Assembly: GCF_033115175.1 (NCBI RefSeq)
Contig: NC_084831.1
Span: 11,628,540-11,692,539, forward strand
Direction of reading: 5' to 3'
DNA: 64,000 nucleotides
From: Lepus europaeus
Lineage: Eukaryota > Chordata > Mammalia > Lagomorpha > Leporidae
Shown one piece after another: positions 25,901-33,840 of the stretch. A program made the position numbers and the translations under genes. The notes under the pieces are model-generated. The model was not told where the DNA came from, did not search any database, and saw only the letters and a program-made list of their open reading frames with translations. Every line of letters starts with the position of its first letter. The first letter of the stretch is position 1.

Positions 25901-28900
25901 TCCTCCGGGGCAGGGATTCCAGTCCTGCTCCCTGCCCCTGCCCCCTCTTTCCACGTCAACCCCCCCACTGGCAAAGGGGGTTCTGCCCCCTGTCAGGGAC
26001 TCCTGGGGACTGGGCGGTGCTGAGCGCGGGGTGCCCGGGGCAGGGTCCTCAAACTTCAGAACGGGTGGGAAGCAGGTGCTTCTCAAAATGCAGATACCTG
26101 GGCCCCTCCCTGGGGATGGTGGCGTGCGGGGTATGGGGGCTGAGGAATCCTCGTGGCCACAAGCCCCGCCCCTGCCAGCCCCTGACCCCGGGGACTCCCT
26201 GGACTGAGCAGGGGCTGCTTGGAGCCAAAGGCTGTGTGTCCCTTGAGTGAGGAGTCCGCTGCCCTGAACCCCGGGCTGGGCCCCGGGGGTCTTCCACTCC
26301 CTTTGGTCCATGCAGCTGTCTCCTGGGACTTCTTTGGGCCCAAGGAGGAGGTCGGGGTGGGGGTGGGGCAGGCGCTCTGGGTGACAGACAGGACAGGGGG
26401 CAGGTTCCTGGGAGCACCTAAGGGTTGGGACAGGTCCCGGCCCCGCCCTGACACTCTCGGCGCTGGCACAGACCTGACCCGCGGCGTGTCGACCCCCTGC
26501 CCCCCCGGGGCGTCCCCCCTGGTTCCAGTGCCACTGGCCATCAGGGAGGTCTGGCCCTGTCACTCCTCAGCTGTGGGAACCACGTTAAGTCGCTGGGCTC
26601 AGTTTCCCCTTGGACCGGCTCAGAGGGTTGTGGAGGGGAGGGGCCGTCCGAGAAGTGCCGCCCTGGTGACCGCCGCCCGTCCCTCCATGGCCAGGTCCGG
26701 CGGGCGGCAGATGGCCCAGGCGCTGCGCAGCTTCCTGCAGGCCCAGCGGGTGCAGCCGCCCGTGGAGCTCTACTCGAGCTGGCTGTCCGTGGGCCACGTG
26801 GACGAGTTCCTGAGCTTCGTGCCCACCTCCGACCCGAAGGTGCGTCCCCGCCTCCTGCCTGGGCCCTGCCCACTGGAAGTGACAGGGCTGAGACCTGCTG
26901 CGCCCTGGGAGGGGTCAGCGCCTCAGGTGGAGGCTGCTCTTCCGCTGACTACGAGGGCCCTTGTTCTCGCCCTTCCTGGCTGTGTGTTTGCCCCCAAACC
27001 CCCAGCCACCAGACGCGCGCTGGTGATCTTTGCTGAGCACCTACTGTGTGCCAAGCACTCATCTGAGTGCTTAATCCTCTAGCGAGCCCTCAAGATGTGT
27101 GCAGTGACTCTTGTACCCATTTTACCAGTGAGGAAACTGAGGCCCTGCAGGTGGCAGGGCAGGATTCAAATTCAGAGCTGAGGGGCCAGGTCTCTGCACT
27201 AACTGCTGCGCTCAGCTGCTCTGCAGAGGTGACCTGGGAGGGGGTGGCCCTCAGGGAGCGAGGAGGGGCATCCTGGGGGCCAGGGGTCCCAGCCCAGCGG
27301 GGTACGAGCTCCCAGGGCGTAGCAGGCACACTTGCAAGGGAGCTTGGCCACTGCCTTGCAAGGCAGGAGATACCTGGGCGTGTGGAAGGGTGAGCCGGGT
27401 TCCTGGTGGCTGGGTGGGGGAGGGCTGCAGGCTGGGGGGCATCTGGGAGGATGGGGCGGGGTGGGGGAGGAATGGCTGACCCTTTCTTTGGGGCTGGTGG
27501 CAGGATGGGGGCACAAGGGTGCCCCATGCCCAGCCTGGCTCCTGAACGGGGCCCCTCCTGAGGTTGGGGGTCTCCTGTGTCTCGGGGGAGCCTGCCCCCT
27601 GAGCGGTTCCCTCCCCCTGTGCCAGGGCTTCCGGCTGCTCCTGGCCAGCCCCAGCGCTTGCCTCCAGCTGTTCCACAAGAAGAGAGAGGAGGGCCACGGG
27701 GAGGCGGCCCAGTTTGAGGGTGAGTGACAACGCCCGGTCTCCATGACAGTGCCCCGCGGCTCAGCCCTGACACCTGCAGGCCAGGGCTCTTCCTGGATGG
27801 GGTGGGGCGGTTCCTGGGGCACATCCCAGGAGAGCAATGGAGACTGGGGTGCCCGGGTGCGCCAGGCCCCTTCACGCTCGCCTGTCTCCCCTGCCACCCC
27901 CTTCGAGGCTCAGAGAGGAGAGGTGGCTCTCATGGGGCTGTGGAGCCAGGGGGGACAGCAGGGCTCAAGGGCGTGCGGAGGAGGAGGAGCCAGGCTCAGA
28001 GGCCCAGGAACTGACAGGCCCCGCCCCCTCCTACCTGCCAGGACCTGCCCACTTCCCTGGGTGTTCTCACCTGAGGAGTGGAGCATTGGGAAGAACAGAG
28101 TTCAGATCCTGGTCTTGCCGCCCGCTGGCTGCGTTGGGATCAAGGCTGGGGTCGGAGCTGCCTCTCGGTGCCTCTGAGTCGGAGGTCATAATTAACTCCT
28201 CCAAGGATTCTTTTAAAGCTCAGTAACAAACTGAGTAGGGCTCCCGGGCATGGTGGGTGTTCGGTAACAGAATCTGGTGCTGTAATTATTAGGCTCAGTG
28301 AGCAGAAGTCCCTGCCCACGGGTCTGCAAATCCATCACCAGGTTTTACCCACAGCCAGAGCCTGGTCCCTCTGCATGGTCTCCAGGTCTCCATCTCCTGG
28401 CTGGAGGCCTGGCTCTGAGGCAGGAGAAAATCCTGGCCTGGATTCTGCAGCTCCAGTCCTGTCTTTCTCTTGCAGGGTTAAAACACAAGGCAAACAGAAG
28501 CATCAACGAGATGCTGGCAGACAAGCGTCTCAGGAGCGACAATCTCCACGCACAGGTGCGCGCAGTCTGGCGCACAGTAGGGCCACCGGCTGCTCTAAGG
28601 GGCCCCCATCCTCCAAGGAGGAGCTCCCCCAGCAGCTGTGGGGAAGGGCGGAGGATTCAGCCCTGGGTCTCTGATGGTCCTGGGGCGGCTGGGACCTGTG
28701 GGTAGAATAGCGTCTCTACTCTCTGGAGCCCACAGTCTGATGGAAGAGACAGGGCTGTGTGCCCCAGGGAGCTCCCAGTCTGACGAGGGAGGTCTGCTCT
28801 ACTCTGGGGGTCTCAGCAAGAGGCAGGGCTTGCCCAAGGGTAGTGCCGCTGCCCAGTGAGTGGGAGGAGATGCCTCCCCCTGCCCCTCACCAGTGGGGCC

Positions 28901-31900
28901 GGGCACTTGCCCTCAGCTGCCCAGGTGCACCGTGCTGTGGCTGAGGCGGGGATGGTGTCCTAGTGACCCAGAACCTGCTCCATCCAGGCGCCAGCTCTGC
29001 CGCTTCCCAGCCACCCCCTCAGGGGATGGCGGCTGCTGCCCTGCGCAGGCCCTCAAGCTGAGCTGAGCGGCGCGCGGCCAGTGCCCGGCCAGGGTCAGAG
29101 CCCTCCTGCCCCCTCCCACCCCCAGAAGTGCATCGACTGGAACCGCGAGGTGCTGAAGCGGGAGCTGGGCCTGGCCGAGAGCGACATCGTGGACATCCCG
29201 CAGCTCTTCACCCTGAAGGGCTCCTACGCGGAAGCCTTCTTCCCCGACATGGTGAGAGGCTTCCCCTGCGGCCAGGGGCATGTGCCCCCCCATGTGTGCA
29301 TTGTGTTCATGCATGTTCACATGTGTTGTGCGCATGCATGTGTGTAGACAGAGACCACTTCCCTGCACGGTTCTTAACCAGCACCGATTTCGCCCCTGCT
29401 GGTCCACTACCCCAATACCCACAATGTCCGGGACTGGGCTGGCTGAGGCCTGGCCCCGGCTCCAGGTCTCCCACGTGGGTGGCAGGAGCCTGATGAACAG
29501 AACCGTCCCGCAGGAAGCCGGAGCCAGGGGTGCAGCACCGTGGGTGTCCCAACGAGGCGGGTGCTCCTGGCACCGTGGGCAGAGGCCAGGGCTGCTATAC
29601 ACACCCGCACTGCACGGGGCAGCGCCCATGGCCAGGGATTTCCCCAGCCCAAACAGTGGGGGCTCTGGGGATGGGGGAGACCCCGCCTCTGGGTCTCTGC
29701 CAGCAGCTGGAGGTGAGAACTGCACCACGGGGAGTGAGGAGCGAATTCCTGTGGAGGGGATTGAACCCGGCGCTCCTGGACGGTGGGAGAGGGGGCTGAG
29801 CGCCTGCCCCCACGTGGCATTTTTGCTGATCACAGTGAGGCAGGTGCACCTGTCTGGGAGCAAGTGGGTACGGGGCAGGGACACACCGTGGGGCACAGGG
29901 AAGCCCCTGCCCCCAAAGCACAGCTGGGTTCTGAATGTTTCAGCTTTTCCTTTCCGGTCTTGGCTGCCTACACTGTACCCCCACCCCGGCTGTCTCCCCC
30001 CCGCCCCCGCCGTGTGTCTCCCCAAGGCAGCTCTGGGGCAGGGCAGCTGCGCGGGTGGCACAGGAAGGGCCTCCTGGCTTTCATTCCCCGGGGGGGCAGC
30101 TGGCGAGCGTGAACAGGTGTGATCTCACCTGCCGTAGATGCTGCCGGTGCAGGTGCAGGCCTGGCCCAAGCACCCATTACGCCCTCGGGAAGGGAAGCCA
30201 GGCAGTGGCAGCTGCGGGGGGGGGGGGGGGGGCGCTGTAGCTGAAATCCCTCTTCTGGGAGAAGCCAAAGGTCGGAAGTGATCCTGGGGCCCAGGTGGGA
30301 TTGGAGGCAGGGGCAGAGGCCCCGGTGCCGGGTAGGGCGTTGATGGCAGCCCTGGCCTCTGCCCACCGGATGCCAGGGGCACCTGTAGCTGGGAGAATCC
30401 ACGGTGCCCTGGAGGGAGCCTGCAAAGCCGTGCGGCCACGGGACTTCCTGGGACAAGGAAAAGAGTCTGGATCCAGGGGGCAGACAACTGTGCACCCCTG
30501 GAACGGACACTGAAGTTGGGTTTGCTGCACATAAGGCTGAAAGCTAGGCCTCTCACACCGCGCACTTCCCGCGAGATGTCAGGGCCCCGTGGACCACATG
30601 GTCGCCCACGTGACCATGGGGCGCTCGCGTGTGGGTTAATAACGGAAGCGTCCGTTTCATTCACCGTGAAGCTGAGTGTGAGCAGCCGTGCGTGGCTGGT
30701 GGTGGCCGCTGTGCTGGACGGCAAAGCGCTCGGGGACCCACTGAGGGTGGGGCAGGGCCAAGGCCACAGCCCACGACCCTGGGCAGCCCTCCCTGGGGCA
30801 GCGGCCCCGCCCAACAGCCACCCTGGCCGTGGGAATCTCCACAGTCCGTTCTCGCTGCAAGGGCCCCTAGGGGGCGCTCAGCTGGCTTCCCTGCTCGTCA
30901 GACGGGGAAACCGAGGCCCCCAGACAGAGCGCAGGCTGCAGAGCGGGCCCCAGCCCCCACCCTCCTGACTCGTCACCAGGGAGGAAGCGGAGGCGTGGCC
31001 TGGCTCCTCTTCCTCTCCTGCCCCCCCACCCCCACCCCAGCGCTAGCGGGCAACGAGGTAGCTCATGGCACTGGCCCCCAGGGACCCTGCAGCTGCCTCG
31101 ACCGTGGCGGCCCTGCAGGGCAGACCTGAGGGTGGCGGGCCAGGGCGTGGGGAGTTTGAAGGCAAGAAGTCCCCGGACAGCTCACCCCATCTGGAGACAA
31201 CCCAGGACCGCCCTCCGGACGGGGTCCAGAGTCCCTTTGAGCCCCAAAGACAGCCCTTTGACCTCAGCTGTCAGTCTGGAGCTGAGATGCCCTCAGAAGC
31301 CCCCTCCCCCACTGTGCTGGGGAGACCGCCCTGCCCAGTTAGAGCCCAAGCCAGGTCTCCACGGCGGGAAGGAGCGGGACCACCAAGATGCACTAAGCGG
31401 CCCAGGGGCTCTCAGTCCCTCCCCCAGCGCCTCATCCCCACACGTGGCCCCACTCGTGGCCCCACTCGGGCAGGGTGTAAAAGCGTGGGTCAGATCCAAG
31501 TTCCAGACCTCGTCTCCCCAGCCTTTGGCCATGTGGCCTTGATCATGTGGCCCAGCCCCAGAGGGAGGTTGTGAGATTTAGAGGCTGTGTGTACAGGGCT
31601 CAATAAACAGTAACGATGATCAGGGCTGCCAAGAACAGACGAACAAGGTGTGCACTGCACAAGCACGCCACACTTGTGAGGACATCACACTGTAGGCCTT
31701 GTCCAGAGTGCATACTTAATGCACAAGTTCCTGGCAGGCGACAGTGAAATCTCTTGTTCTAACAAAGTCCTTACAACGCCGGGATTTCCTAGTAGATGGA
31801 AGAGGGTGTTGGAGAAAGGCGAGGCTTTGACTGATACAAGGTTGCCAAGTGTAGGTTTTCTCCTGCAGCTCTGGCGGTTGCGGATTCTTGCAACCATGCA

Positions 31901-32303
31901 TCTCTTTCTTTGCTTGCCTAGGCTCTGGTTCTTACTGAGCTCAGACCTGGGGGCCCAGGAATGCTGGTGGGGCTGGCACTGGCCCTGGGAGGGGGAGGCA
32001 GCAGCCGCAGCCCAGTAGGGGCGGAGCCTCCACAGCCAGGCAGCCTCCTCCTTGCCTTCTCTATCGCAGGTGAACATGGTGGTGCTGGGCAAGCACCTGG
32101 GCATCCCCAAGCCCTACGGCCCCATCATCGACGGCCGCTGCTGCCTGGAGGAGAAGGTGCGGGCGCTGCTGGAGCCGCTGGGCCTGCACTGTGTCTTTAT
32201 CGACGACTTCCTGTCCTACCACGAGCTGCTCGGGGAGATCCACTGCGGCACCAACGTGCGCCGGAAGCCCTTCGCCTTCAAGTGGTGGCACATGGAGCCC
32301 TGA
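886..32303 (+). CDS. PADI1: PADI1, peptidylarginine deiminase type 1 (16 coding exons, complete)
   Basis: This enzyme converts peptidyl-arginine to peptidyl-citrulline and ammonia in a calcium-dependent reaction; in mammals PADI1 acts in epidermal keratinocytes on keratins and filaggrin. Coding exons are 886-977, 11809-11989, 12753-12825, 13699-13760, 15194-15311, 15492-15617, 16861-17033, 17110-17213, 18136-18259, 18496-18603, 21334-21485, 26695-26839, 27626-27719, 28476-28555, 29126-29251 and 32070-32303. They total 1992 nt, or 663 residues plus stop, with GT-AG introns and a continuous frame. The protein has an N-terminal immunoglobulin-like domain (about 1-115), a middle calcium-binding domain (about 116-280) and the C-terminal catalytic domain. 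By alignment to PAD4, catalytic residues are Asp352, His472, Asp474 and Cys645, with substrate arginines 374 and 376. The N-terminus [14 protein letters not shown] is close to human PADI1 as I recall it, and the length equals the human 663. The gene lies directly upstream of PADI3. Exon edges rest on frame and homology, not on transcripts. Confidence 0.96.
3221..3389 (+). repeat. Minisatellite, about 35-bp unit, about 5 copies
   Basis: The core AGCGGGCTAGCTCACC recurs at 3221, 3255, 3290, 3325 and 3364, giving spacings of 34, 35, 35 and 39 bp. Each later copy contains the palindrome GCTAGC. The copies have diverged at several positions, so the array is not very recent. Confidence 0.8.
3769..4097 (+). 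repeat. CSINE (rabbit C-repeat), + orientation, near full length
   Basis: The head reads GGTTAAGCCGCTGCTTGGGA, followed by a Pol III B-box GGTTCGAGTCC at 3836-3846, the body (TGGGAGACCCGGATGGGG), a CT-rich microsatellite at about 4008-4080, and a tail ending AATCAATAAA. The element lies in PADI1 intron 1. Confidence 0.93.
5545..5664 (+). repeat. CSINE 3' fragment, + orientation
   Basis: Only the 3' third is present. It covers the GGCATTTGCGGAATGAACCA segment, the CT-rich tract and CAAATAAACA. The 5' part is missing. Confidence 0.8.
6840..6914 (+). repeat. MIR fragment
   Basis: The phrase of a MIR core and tail is readable (CCCATTTGCAGACAGAGAAACTGAGACACAGAGGTCAAG). A CSINE is inserted directly next to it. 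Confidence 0.6.
6924..7243 (-). repeat. CSINE, minus orientation, with target-site duplication
   Basis: The reverse-complement tail (TTATTTATTT), the ATCTTTCATCCCTTGGTTCACTC segment and the terminal CACAGTGCTGCCCCC head are all present. A 9-bp direct repeat, GAGACTTTT, flanks it at 6915-6923 and 7244-7252. Confidence 0.93.
7653..7868 (+). repeat. Tandem duplication, 107-bp unit, 2 copies
   Basis: ACAGGGCCGGC starts at 7653 and again at 7760, and the following 100 bases match with few changes (TGTGTGCCCTGGGG, CTGGGCCCCCAG, CAGAGCCCTCCCC). It is a local intronic duplication with no coding sense. Confidence 0.85.
9820..10203 (-). repeat. CSINE, minus orientation, with expanded GA/CA microsatellite
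   Basis: The internal GA tract has expanded into mixed (AG)n and (AC)n at 9820-9947. It is followed by AATCTTTCATTCCCTTG, the GTCTCCCACGTGGATGCAGG body and the CACTGTGCTGGCCCCAG head. Confidence 0.92.
10328..10360 (+). repeat. CSINE head fragment, + orientation
   Basis: Only the first 33 bases of a C-repeat are present (GGGGCCGGTAGTGTGGTGCA through GGTTAAGCC). The following sequence is unrelated, so this is a truncated copy. Confidence 0.6.
11809..11989 (+). CDS. PADI1: PADI1 coding exon 2 (residues 31-91)
   Basis: The acceptor is CCTGGCAG|GG and the donor AAG|GTAAG. The exon completes Arg31 and encodes most of the N-terminal domain, including [13 protein letters not shown] and [13 protein letters not shown]. 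Intron 2 (763 bp) that follows shows no gene; it holds an old repeat-like AAGGCCCTGAGGCAGG stretch near 12090. Confidence 0.96.
12753..12825 (+). CDS. PADI1: PADI1 coding exon 3 (residues 92-115)
   Basis: The acceptor is CCCCAG|GTAAAG and the exon encodes [20 protein letters not shown] followed by LTGV. The donor splits codon 116 after its first G. The 73-nt length equals PADI3 exon 3. Intron 3 (873 bp) is GC-rich and I see nothing else in it. Confidence 0.95.
13699..13760 (+). CDS. PADI1: PADI1 coding exon 4 (residues 116-136)
   Basis: The acceptor is ATTCCAG|ATG and the donor AACAAG|GTGAG. It opens the middle calcium-binding domain ([20 protein letters not shown]). Intron 4 (1433 bp) holds no recognised gene; A/G-rich stretches lie near 14340-14400. 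Confidence 0.95.
15194..15311 (+). CDS. PADI1: PADI1 coding exon 5 (residues 137-175, calcium loop)
   Basis: It carries the VNCDRD calcium motif with Asn153, Asp155 and Asp157, then Asp165 and Asp168 in DLDDG, all equivalent to PAD4 calcium ligands. The donor is GCCG|GTGAGC. Confidence 0.96.
15492..15617 (+). CDS. PADI1: PADI1 coding exon 6 (residues 176-217)
   Basis: It begins with Asp176-Leu-Lys-Asp179, both aspartates being PAD4-type calcium ligands, and continues [20 protein letters not shown]. Intron 6 (1243 bp) holds a CSINE at 16019-16267 and otherwise nothing I recognise. Confidence 0.96.
16019..16267 (-). repeat. CSINE, minus orientation, diverged
   Basis: AAAGGCAGAGAGAGAG, a (GA)n tract, CCACTCCCCAGATGGCCGAA and GAAGTGGAGCAGC mark a C-repeat. 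The head is degraded (CCCGTGCTGCCC). Confidence 0.85.
16861..17033 (+). CDS. PADI1: PADI1 coding exon 7 (residues 218-275)
   Basis: The acceptor CTCTCGGCAG|GTGGGG continues Gly217-Gly-Val-Ser-Leu-Ser-Asp-Tyr. It encodes the second half of the middle domain ([20 protein letters not shown]). At 173 nt it is 6 nt shorter than PADI3 exon 7. Intron 7 is only 76 bp. Confidence 0.95.
17110..17213 (+). CDS. PADI1: PADI1 coding exon 8 (residues 276-309)
   Basis: It encodes the start of the catalytic domain, with [20 protein letters not shown] and ELYVC. The donor TGCAG|GTGAG splits codon 310. Intron 8 (922 bp) is GC-rich and carries a short CCCAG repeat at about 17500-17524. Confidence 0.95.
18136..18259 (+). 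CDS. PADI1: PADI1 coding exon 9 (residues 310-351)
   Basis: The acceptor TTTGCAG|CGTGG makes residue 310 Ser, where human PADI1 has Arg as I recall. It ends with RNDRWIQ, which contains Trp349 and the calcium-site Gln351. It is 12 nt longer than PADI3 exon 9. Confidence 0.95.
18496..18603 (+). CDS. PADI1: PADI1 coding exon 10 (residues 352-387, catalytic Asp)
   Basis: It begins with catalytic Asp352 in DEMEFGY and contains FDSPRNRG with substrate-binding Arg374 and Arg376 and calcium residues Asp371, Ser372 and Asn375. Confidence 0.97.
18965..19215 (+). repeat. MIR element
   Basis: The order of readable MIR phrases is CTGTGTGCCAGGCACTGTGC, then a middle section, GAGGAAACTGAAG and TTGCCCAAGGCCACCCAGTA. 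Divergence is high, as expected for an ancient SINE. Confidence 0.7.
19675..20016 (+). repeat. Young CSINE with poly(A) tail and target-site duplication
   Basis: This full-length C-repeat has head GGGGCCGGCGCCGTGGCTTA, a B-box variant GGTTCTAGTCC at 19731-19741, a (CT)n tract and an uninterrupted A tail. The 11-bp repeat AAAAAGTTATA lies at 19664-19674 and 20017-20027. The clean tail and perfect duplication indicate recent insertion. Confidence 0.95.
20203..20394 (+). repeat. Minisatellite, 23-bp unit, 9 E-box copies
   Basis: The unit CACGTGACTGGGTCCCTGCC plus three bases repeats. CACGTG starts at 20205, 20226, 20249, 20272, 20318, 20341, 20364 and 20387, and a CATGTG variant starts at 20295. 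Spacing is 23 bp except for the first interval of 21. It lies in PADI1 intron 10 and is nearly perfect, so it arose recently. Confidence 0.93.
20590..20877 (-). repeat. CSINE, minus orientation
   Basis: GTATTTGAAAGGCAGAGTTA, TCTTCCATCCGCTGGTTCAC and the terminal GGGCCGACGCTGGCCC mark a near-full C-repeat. Confidence 0.93.
20878..21135. promoter_or_regulatory. CpG-rich patch in PADI1 intron 10
   Basis: By eye there are roughly 35 CpG dinucleotides in about 250 bp at very high GC, near the expected frequency without depletion. It includes short CCGGGGGA repeats. The sequence could be an intragenic CpG island or only a GC-rich repeat; no initiation signal is clear. Confidence 0.5.
21334..21485 (+). 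CDS. PADI1: PADI1 coding exon 11 (residues 388-437)
   Basis: It encodes [28 protein letters not shown] and PLGRILIGG, a strongly conserved catalytic-domain segment. The donor CCCAG|GTGCG splits codon 438. Confidence 0.96.
22794..23045 (-). repeat. CSINE, minus orientation, old
   Basis: A T-run is followed by GGAAAAGCAGAGAAAG, CCATCCACCAGCTGGCTCCC, GCCAGGAGCCAGGAGCTCC and GCAGGAAGCTGGGACTGG. Divergence is clearly greater than in neighbouring copies and the head is lost. Confidence 0.75.
24612..24634 (+). repeat. Poly(G) run, 23 bases
   Basis: This is an uninterrupted G homopolymer in PADI1 intron 11. Similar runs lie at 21157-21172, 25449-25464 and 30216-30232. The lengths may be affected by sequencing error. 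Confidence 0.85.
25485..25780 (-). repeat. CSINE, minus orientation
   Basis: The A-run flank is followed by GGGAAGGCAGAGG, CAGCCGCTGGTTCGCTCCCC, the GTCTCCCAGGTGGGTGCAGG body and the head CACCCCTGCGCCGGCCCC. Confidence 0.9.
26695..26839 (+). CDS. PADI1: PADI1 coding exon 12 (residues 438-486, catalytic His and Asp)
   Basis: It encodes [20 protein letters not shown], with catalytic His472 and Asp474 in the GHVDEF motif. The 145-nt length equals PADI3 exon 12. Confidence 0.97.
26995..27220 (+). repeat. MIR element, near full length
   Basis: GAGCACCTACTGTGTGCCAA, CCCATTTTACCAGTGAGGAA, ACTGAGGCCCTG and GCAGGATTCAAATTCAGAGC follow MIR order. It lies in PADI1 intron 12 (786 bp), which holds nothing else I recognise. 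Confidence 0.85.
27626..27719 (+). CDS. PADI1: PADI1 coding exon 13 (residues 487-517)
   Basis: It encodes [20 protein letters not shown] and [11 protein letters not shown]. It is 9 nt shorter than PADI3 exon 13. Intron 13 (756 bp) holds degraded MIR-like sequence at about 28085-28280. Confidence 0.95.
28476..28555 (+). CDS. PADI1: PADI1 coding exon 14 (residues 518-544)
   Basis: The acceptor is CTTGCAG|GGTTAA and the exon encodes [20 protein letters not shown] then SDNLHAQ. This is the isoform-variable surface segment. Intron 14 (570 bp) shows nothing recognisable. Confidence 0.95.
29126..29251 (+). CDS. PADI1: PADI1 coding exon 15 (residues 545-586)
   Basis: It encodes [20 protein letters not shown] and [20 protein letters not shown] then DM. 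Bases 29129-29178 are identical to PADI3 bases 58165-58214. Confidence 0.97.
29252..32069 (+). other. PADI1 intron 15 (2.8 kb)
   Basis: It begins with a short TGTGCATG-rich tract at 29280-29345, followed by a very diverged CSINE-like piece at about 29390-29580, a 17-base poly(G) run at 30216-30232, and an AATAAA at 31601 inside MIR-like sequence. No exon is visible. Confidence 0.7.
32070..32303 (+). CDS. PADI1: PADI1 coding exon 16 (residues 587-663, catalytic Cys, stop)
   Basis: It encodes [18 protein letters not shown] through the active site [13 protein letters not shown], with nucleophile Cys645, and ends FKWWHMEP then TGA. The final Glu-Pro replaces the Val-Pro I recall for human PADs. 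It is about 90% identical in DNA to PADI3 exon 16 (23 differences in 234). Confidence 0.97.
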   Translation: MNMVVLGKHLGIPKPYGPIIDGRCCLEEKVRALLEPLGLHCVFIDDFLSYHELLGEIHCGTNVRRKPFAFKWWHMEP

Positions 32304-33840
32304 GCGCCCCCCACCAGCTGTCCTCGCTGCCCTCCTGGGGGACACTTGGCGCTCTCCCCGCCTCCCGCCTGCCCAGTGCCTGCAAGTGTGCTGGCCACCT
32401 TGGGCACTGGAGCTGCAGCGCACACGGGCACCACCCTGCCCGCACTCTGGAGCTGGCCCCACCCAACCTGGGACGGACTGACCGCAGCCCCCAGATGTTC
32501 TGGAAAGAGACCAGCAGCCCCAGCATGTCCGAAAAAGGCTGTGAGGGGCCTTGGCGGGCAGCCCTCACCTTGAATCGCGGCCGCTGTGGACGCCTGCCGG
32601 GGGCGCGAGGAGAGACACTCTGGGTTTGCACCAGGAGAAGGTCCGTGGGGTCTCAGTGAGGCCCTGCCTCCAGGATGCTCTGGCTCTCGGAACACAGCAG
32701 GGGAGACCCAGGGGGTCCTCCTGGCTTGACCAGCTGTCTCCTCCCTGGGGGCCCCTCAAGGCTGTGACCCCAGCATCCTCCGCCTGTGTGTAGGTACCCG
32801 GACGCAGGACAACCCAGCACCTGGGCCTGATGGCAAACAGGAGAAAGAAAAGCAATGCAAACCCTTTAATTCCCGACTCCGTGCTCAGCAGGTGCTTGTT
32901 ACCGTTGGCTGAGCCTCTAATTAGGAGAGTCCTGGCTTCCGGCTCAGGATCGCTGAGAGGCAAAGTGAGCAGGAGGCCCGGACGGGAGCGCAAGAGGCCA
33001 GGACTGGGGGGAAGGCAGGAGGCGCCCCGGGGGAATCTCCAGCCCGGATGCTCCTGGATCTCTGGTACCTAGTTCTGGATCTGAGCGGAGCTGGCTTCCA
33101 GATGTAGCCAGGGAGGGGCCCAGCTGTTGGAAGAGGGTGGGAGGCGTCAGCTTATCTTGAAGGCGGGGTTAATTCCCTCTAATGCTCTTTAATTACGCCC
33201 CTTCCTGCTGCAGGCAGTAGGAGGGGGGAATCGGGAGGCCTTCTCCCAGCAACCTGCACGTAGCTGAGCCGTGTCCCCTCCCACAGGGGAAGACACGGCT
33301 GCCCCAGAGGTTAACAGCCCGGGTGAGGTCACCCTGACGTGACAGGCGGGCTTGCTGGGCATCGACAGGAGGCAGCCAGCCTGCCCCGCCCCCTTTGGCT
33401 GGGGGGCTACTTCTGCCGGCGTGGGTTTTTGGTGGCCTCTGGTGAGACCTCAGACTGAGCCACGGAACACAGCACACAGGTTTACGTGGTCTGCAGTGGT
33501 CAGAGTAGGTGGGCAGGGATCCGGGTCCTCCCTTCTAGAAGGTTCTGTGGAACTCCATCTGCAAGCTCCTGCGATAACCGGATCAGGATCCAACCCGGGC
33601 TGAACCAAGGAGAAAGGAGCTCCCTGGGGCGGAGGGCGTGAGGCGGGTACTGGGACTCCACAGAGAAGGGGCTGGGGGCAGGGAGGACCGGGCAGGGGGT
33701 GGGGCCGATGGAAGCCCACCGAGCGGGGGACGCTCCGGGGTCGCTGCTGAGGCCATTCCGGGGGCCCTGGGTCCACTCTGCGAGTGCGCTGGGTGACCAG
33801 TTGTCTCTTTCCCCGTCAATAAAGACGTCTACATGCATTT
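32304..33840 (+). other. PADI1: PADI1 3' untranslated region (predicted)
   Basis: The GC-rich sequence runs from the stop codon to the first good AATAAA. No CSINE interrupts it. A length of about 1.5 kb fits the long 3'UTR known for human PADI1. The exact end is inferred. Confidence 0.6.
33818..33823 (+). terminator. PADI1: Probable PADI1 poly(A) signal AATAAA
   Basis: This is the first canonical AATAAA after the PADI1 stop. A GT-rich stretch follows (CCGTGGCCTCCCTTGTTGGG at about 33855), as expected for a downstream element. Confidence 0.65.

Larger units (their letters stand above)
21486..26694 (+). other. PADI1 intron 11 (5.2 kb)
   Basis: It holds MIR-like pieces (about 22330-22570 and 23085-23160), a diverged CSINE (22794-23045), an old interspersed repeat at about 24150-24360 (CATTTAAACAGAGCCCTGAA..AAAGGCCCTGAGGCAGG) that I cannot name with confidence, poly(G) runs, and a CSINE at 25485. 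I see no coding exon. Confidence 0.75.

Noticed and set aside
28913-30061. 382-residue minus-strand open frame
   Set aside because: It is antisense to PADI1 exon 15 and runs through intronic SINE-like sequence. The composition is that of GC-rich non-coding DNA, with no family match I can see.
31601-31606. AATAAA as a PADI1 poly(A) site
   Set aside because: It lies in intron 15, before the exon with the catalytic cysteine, in MIR-like sequence. It could only make a truncated product, and nothing supports its use.
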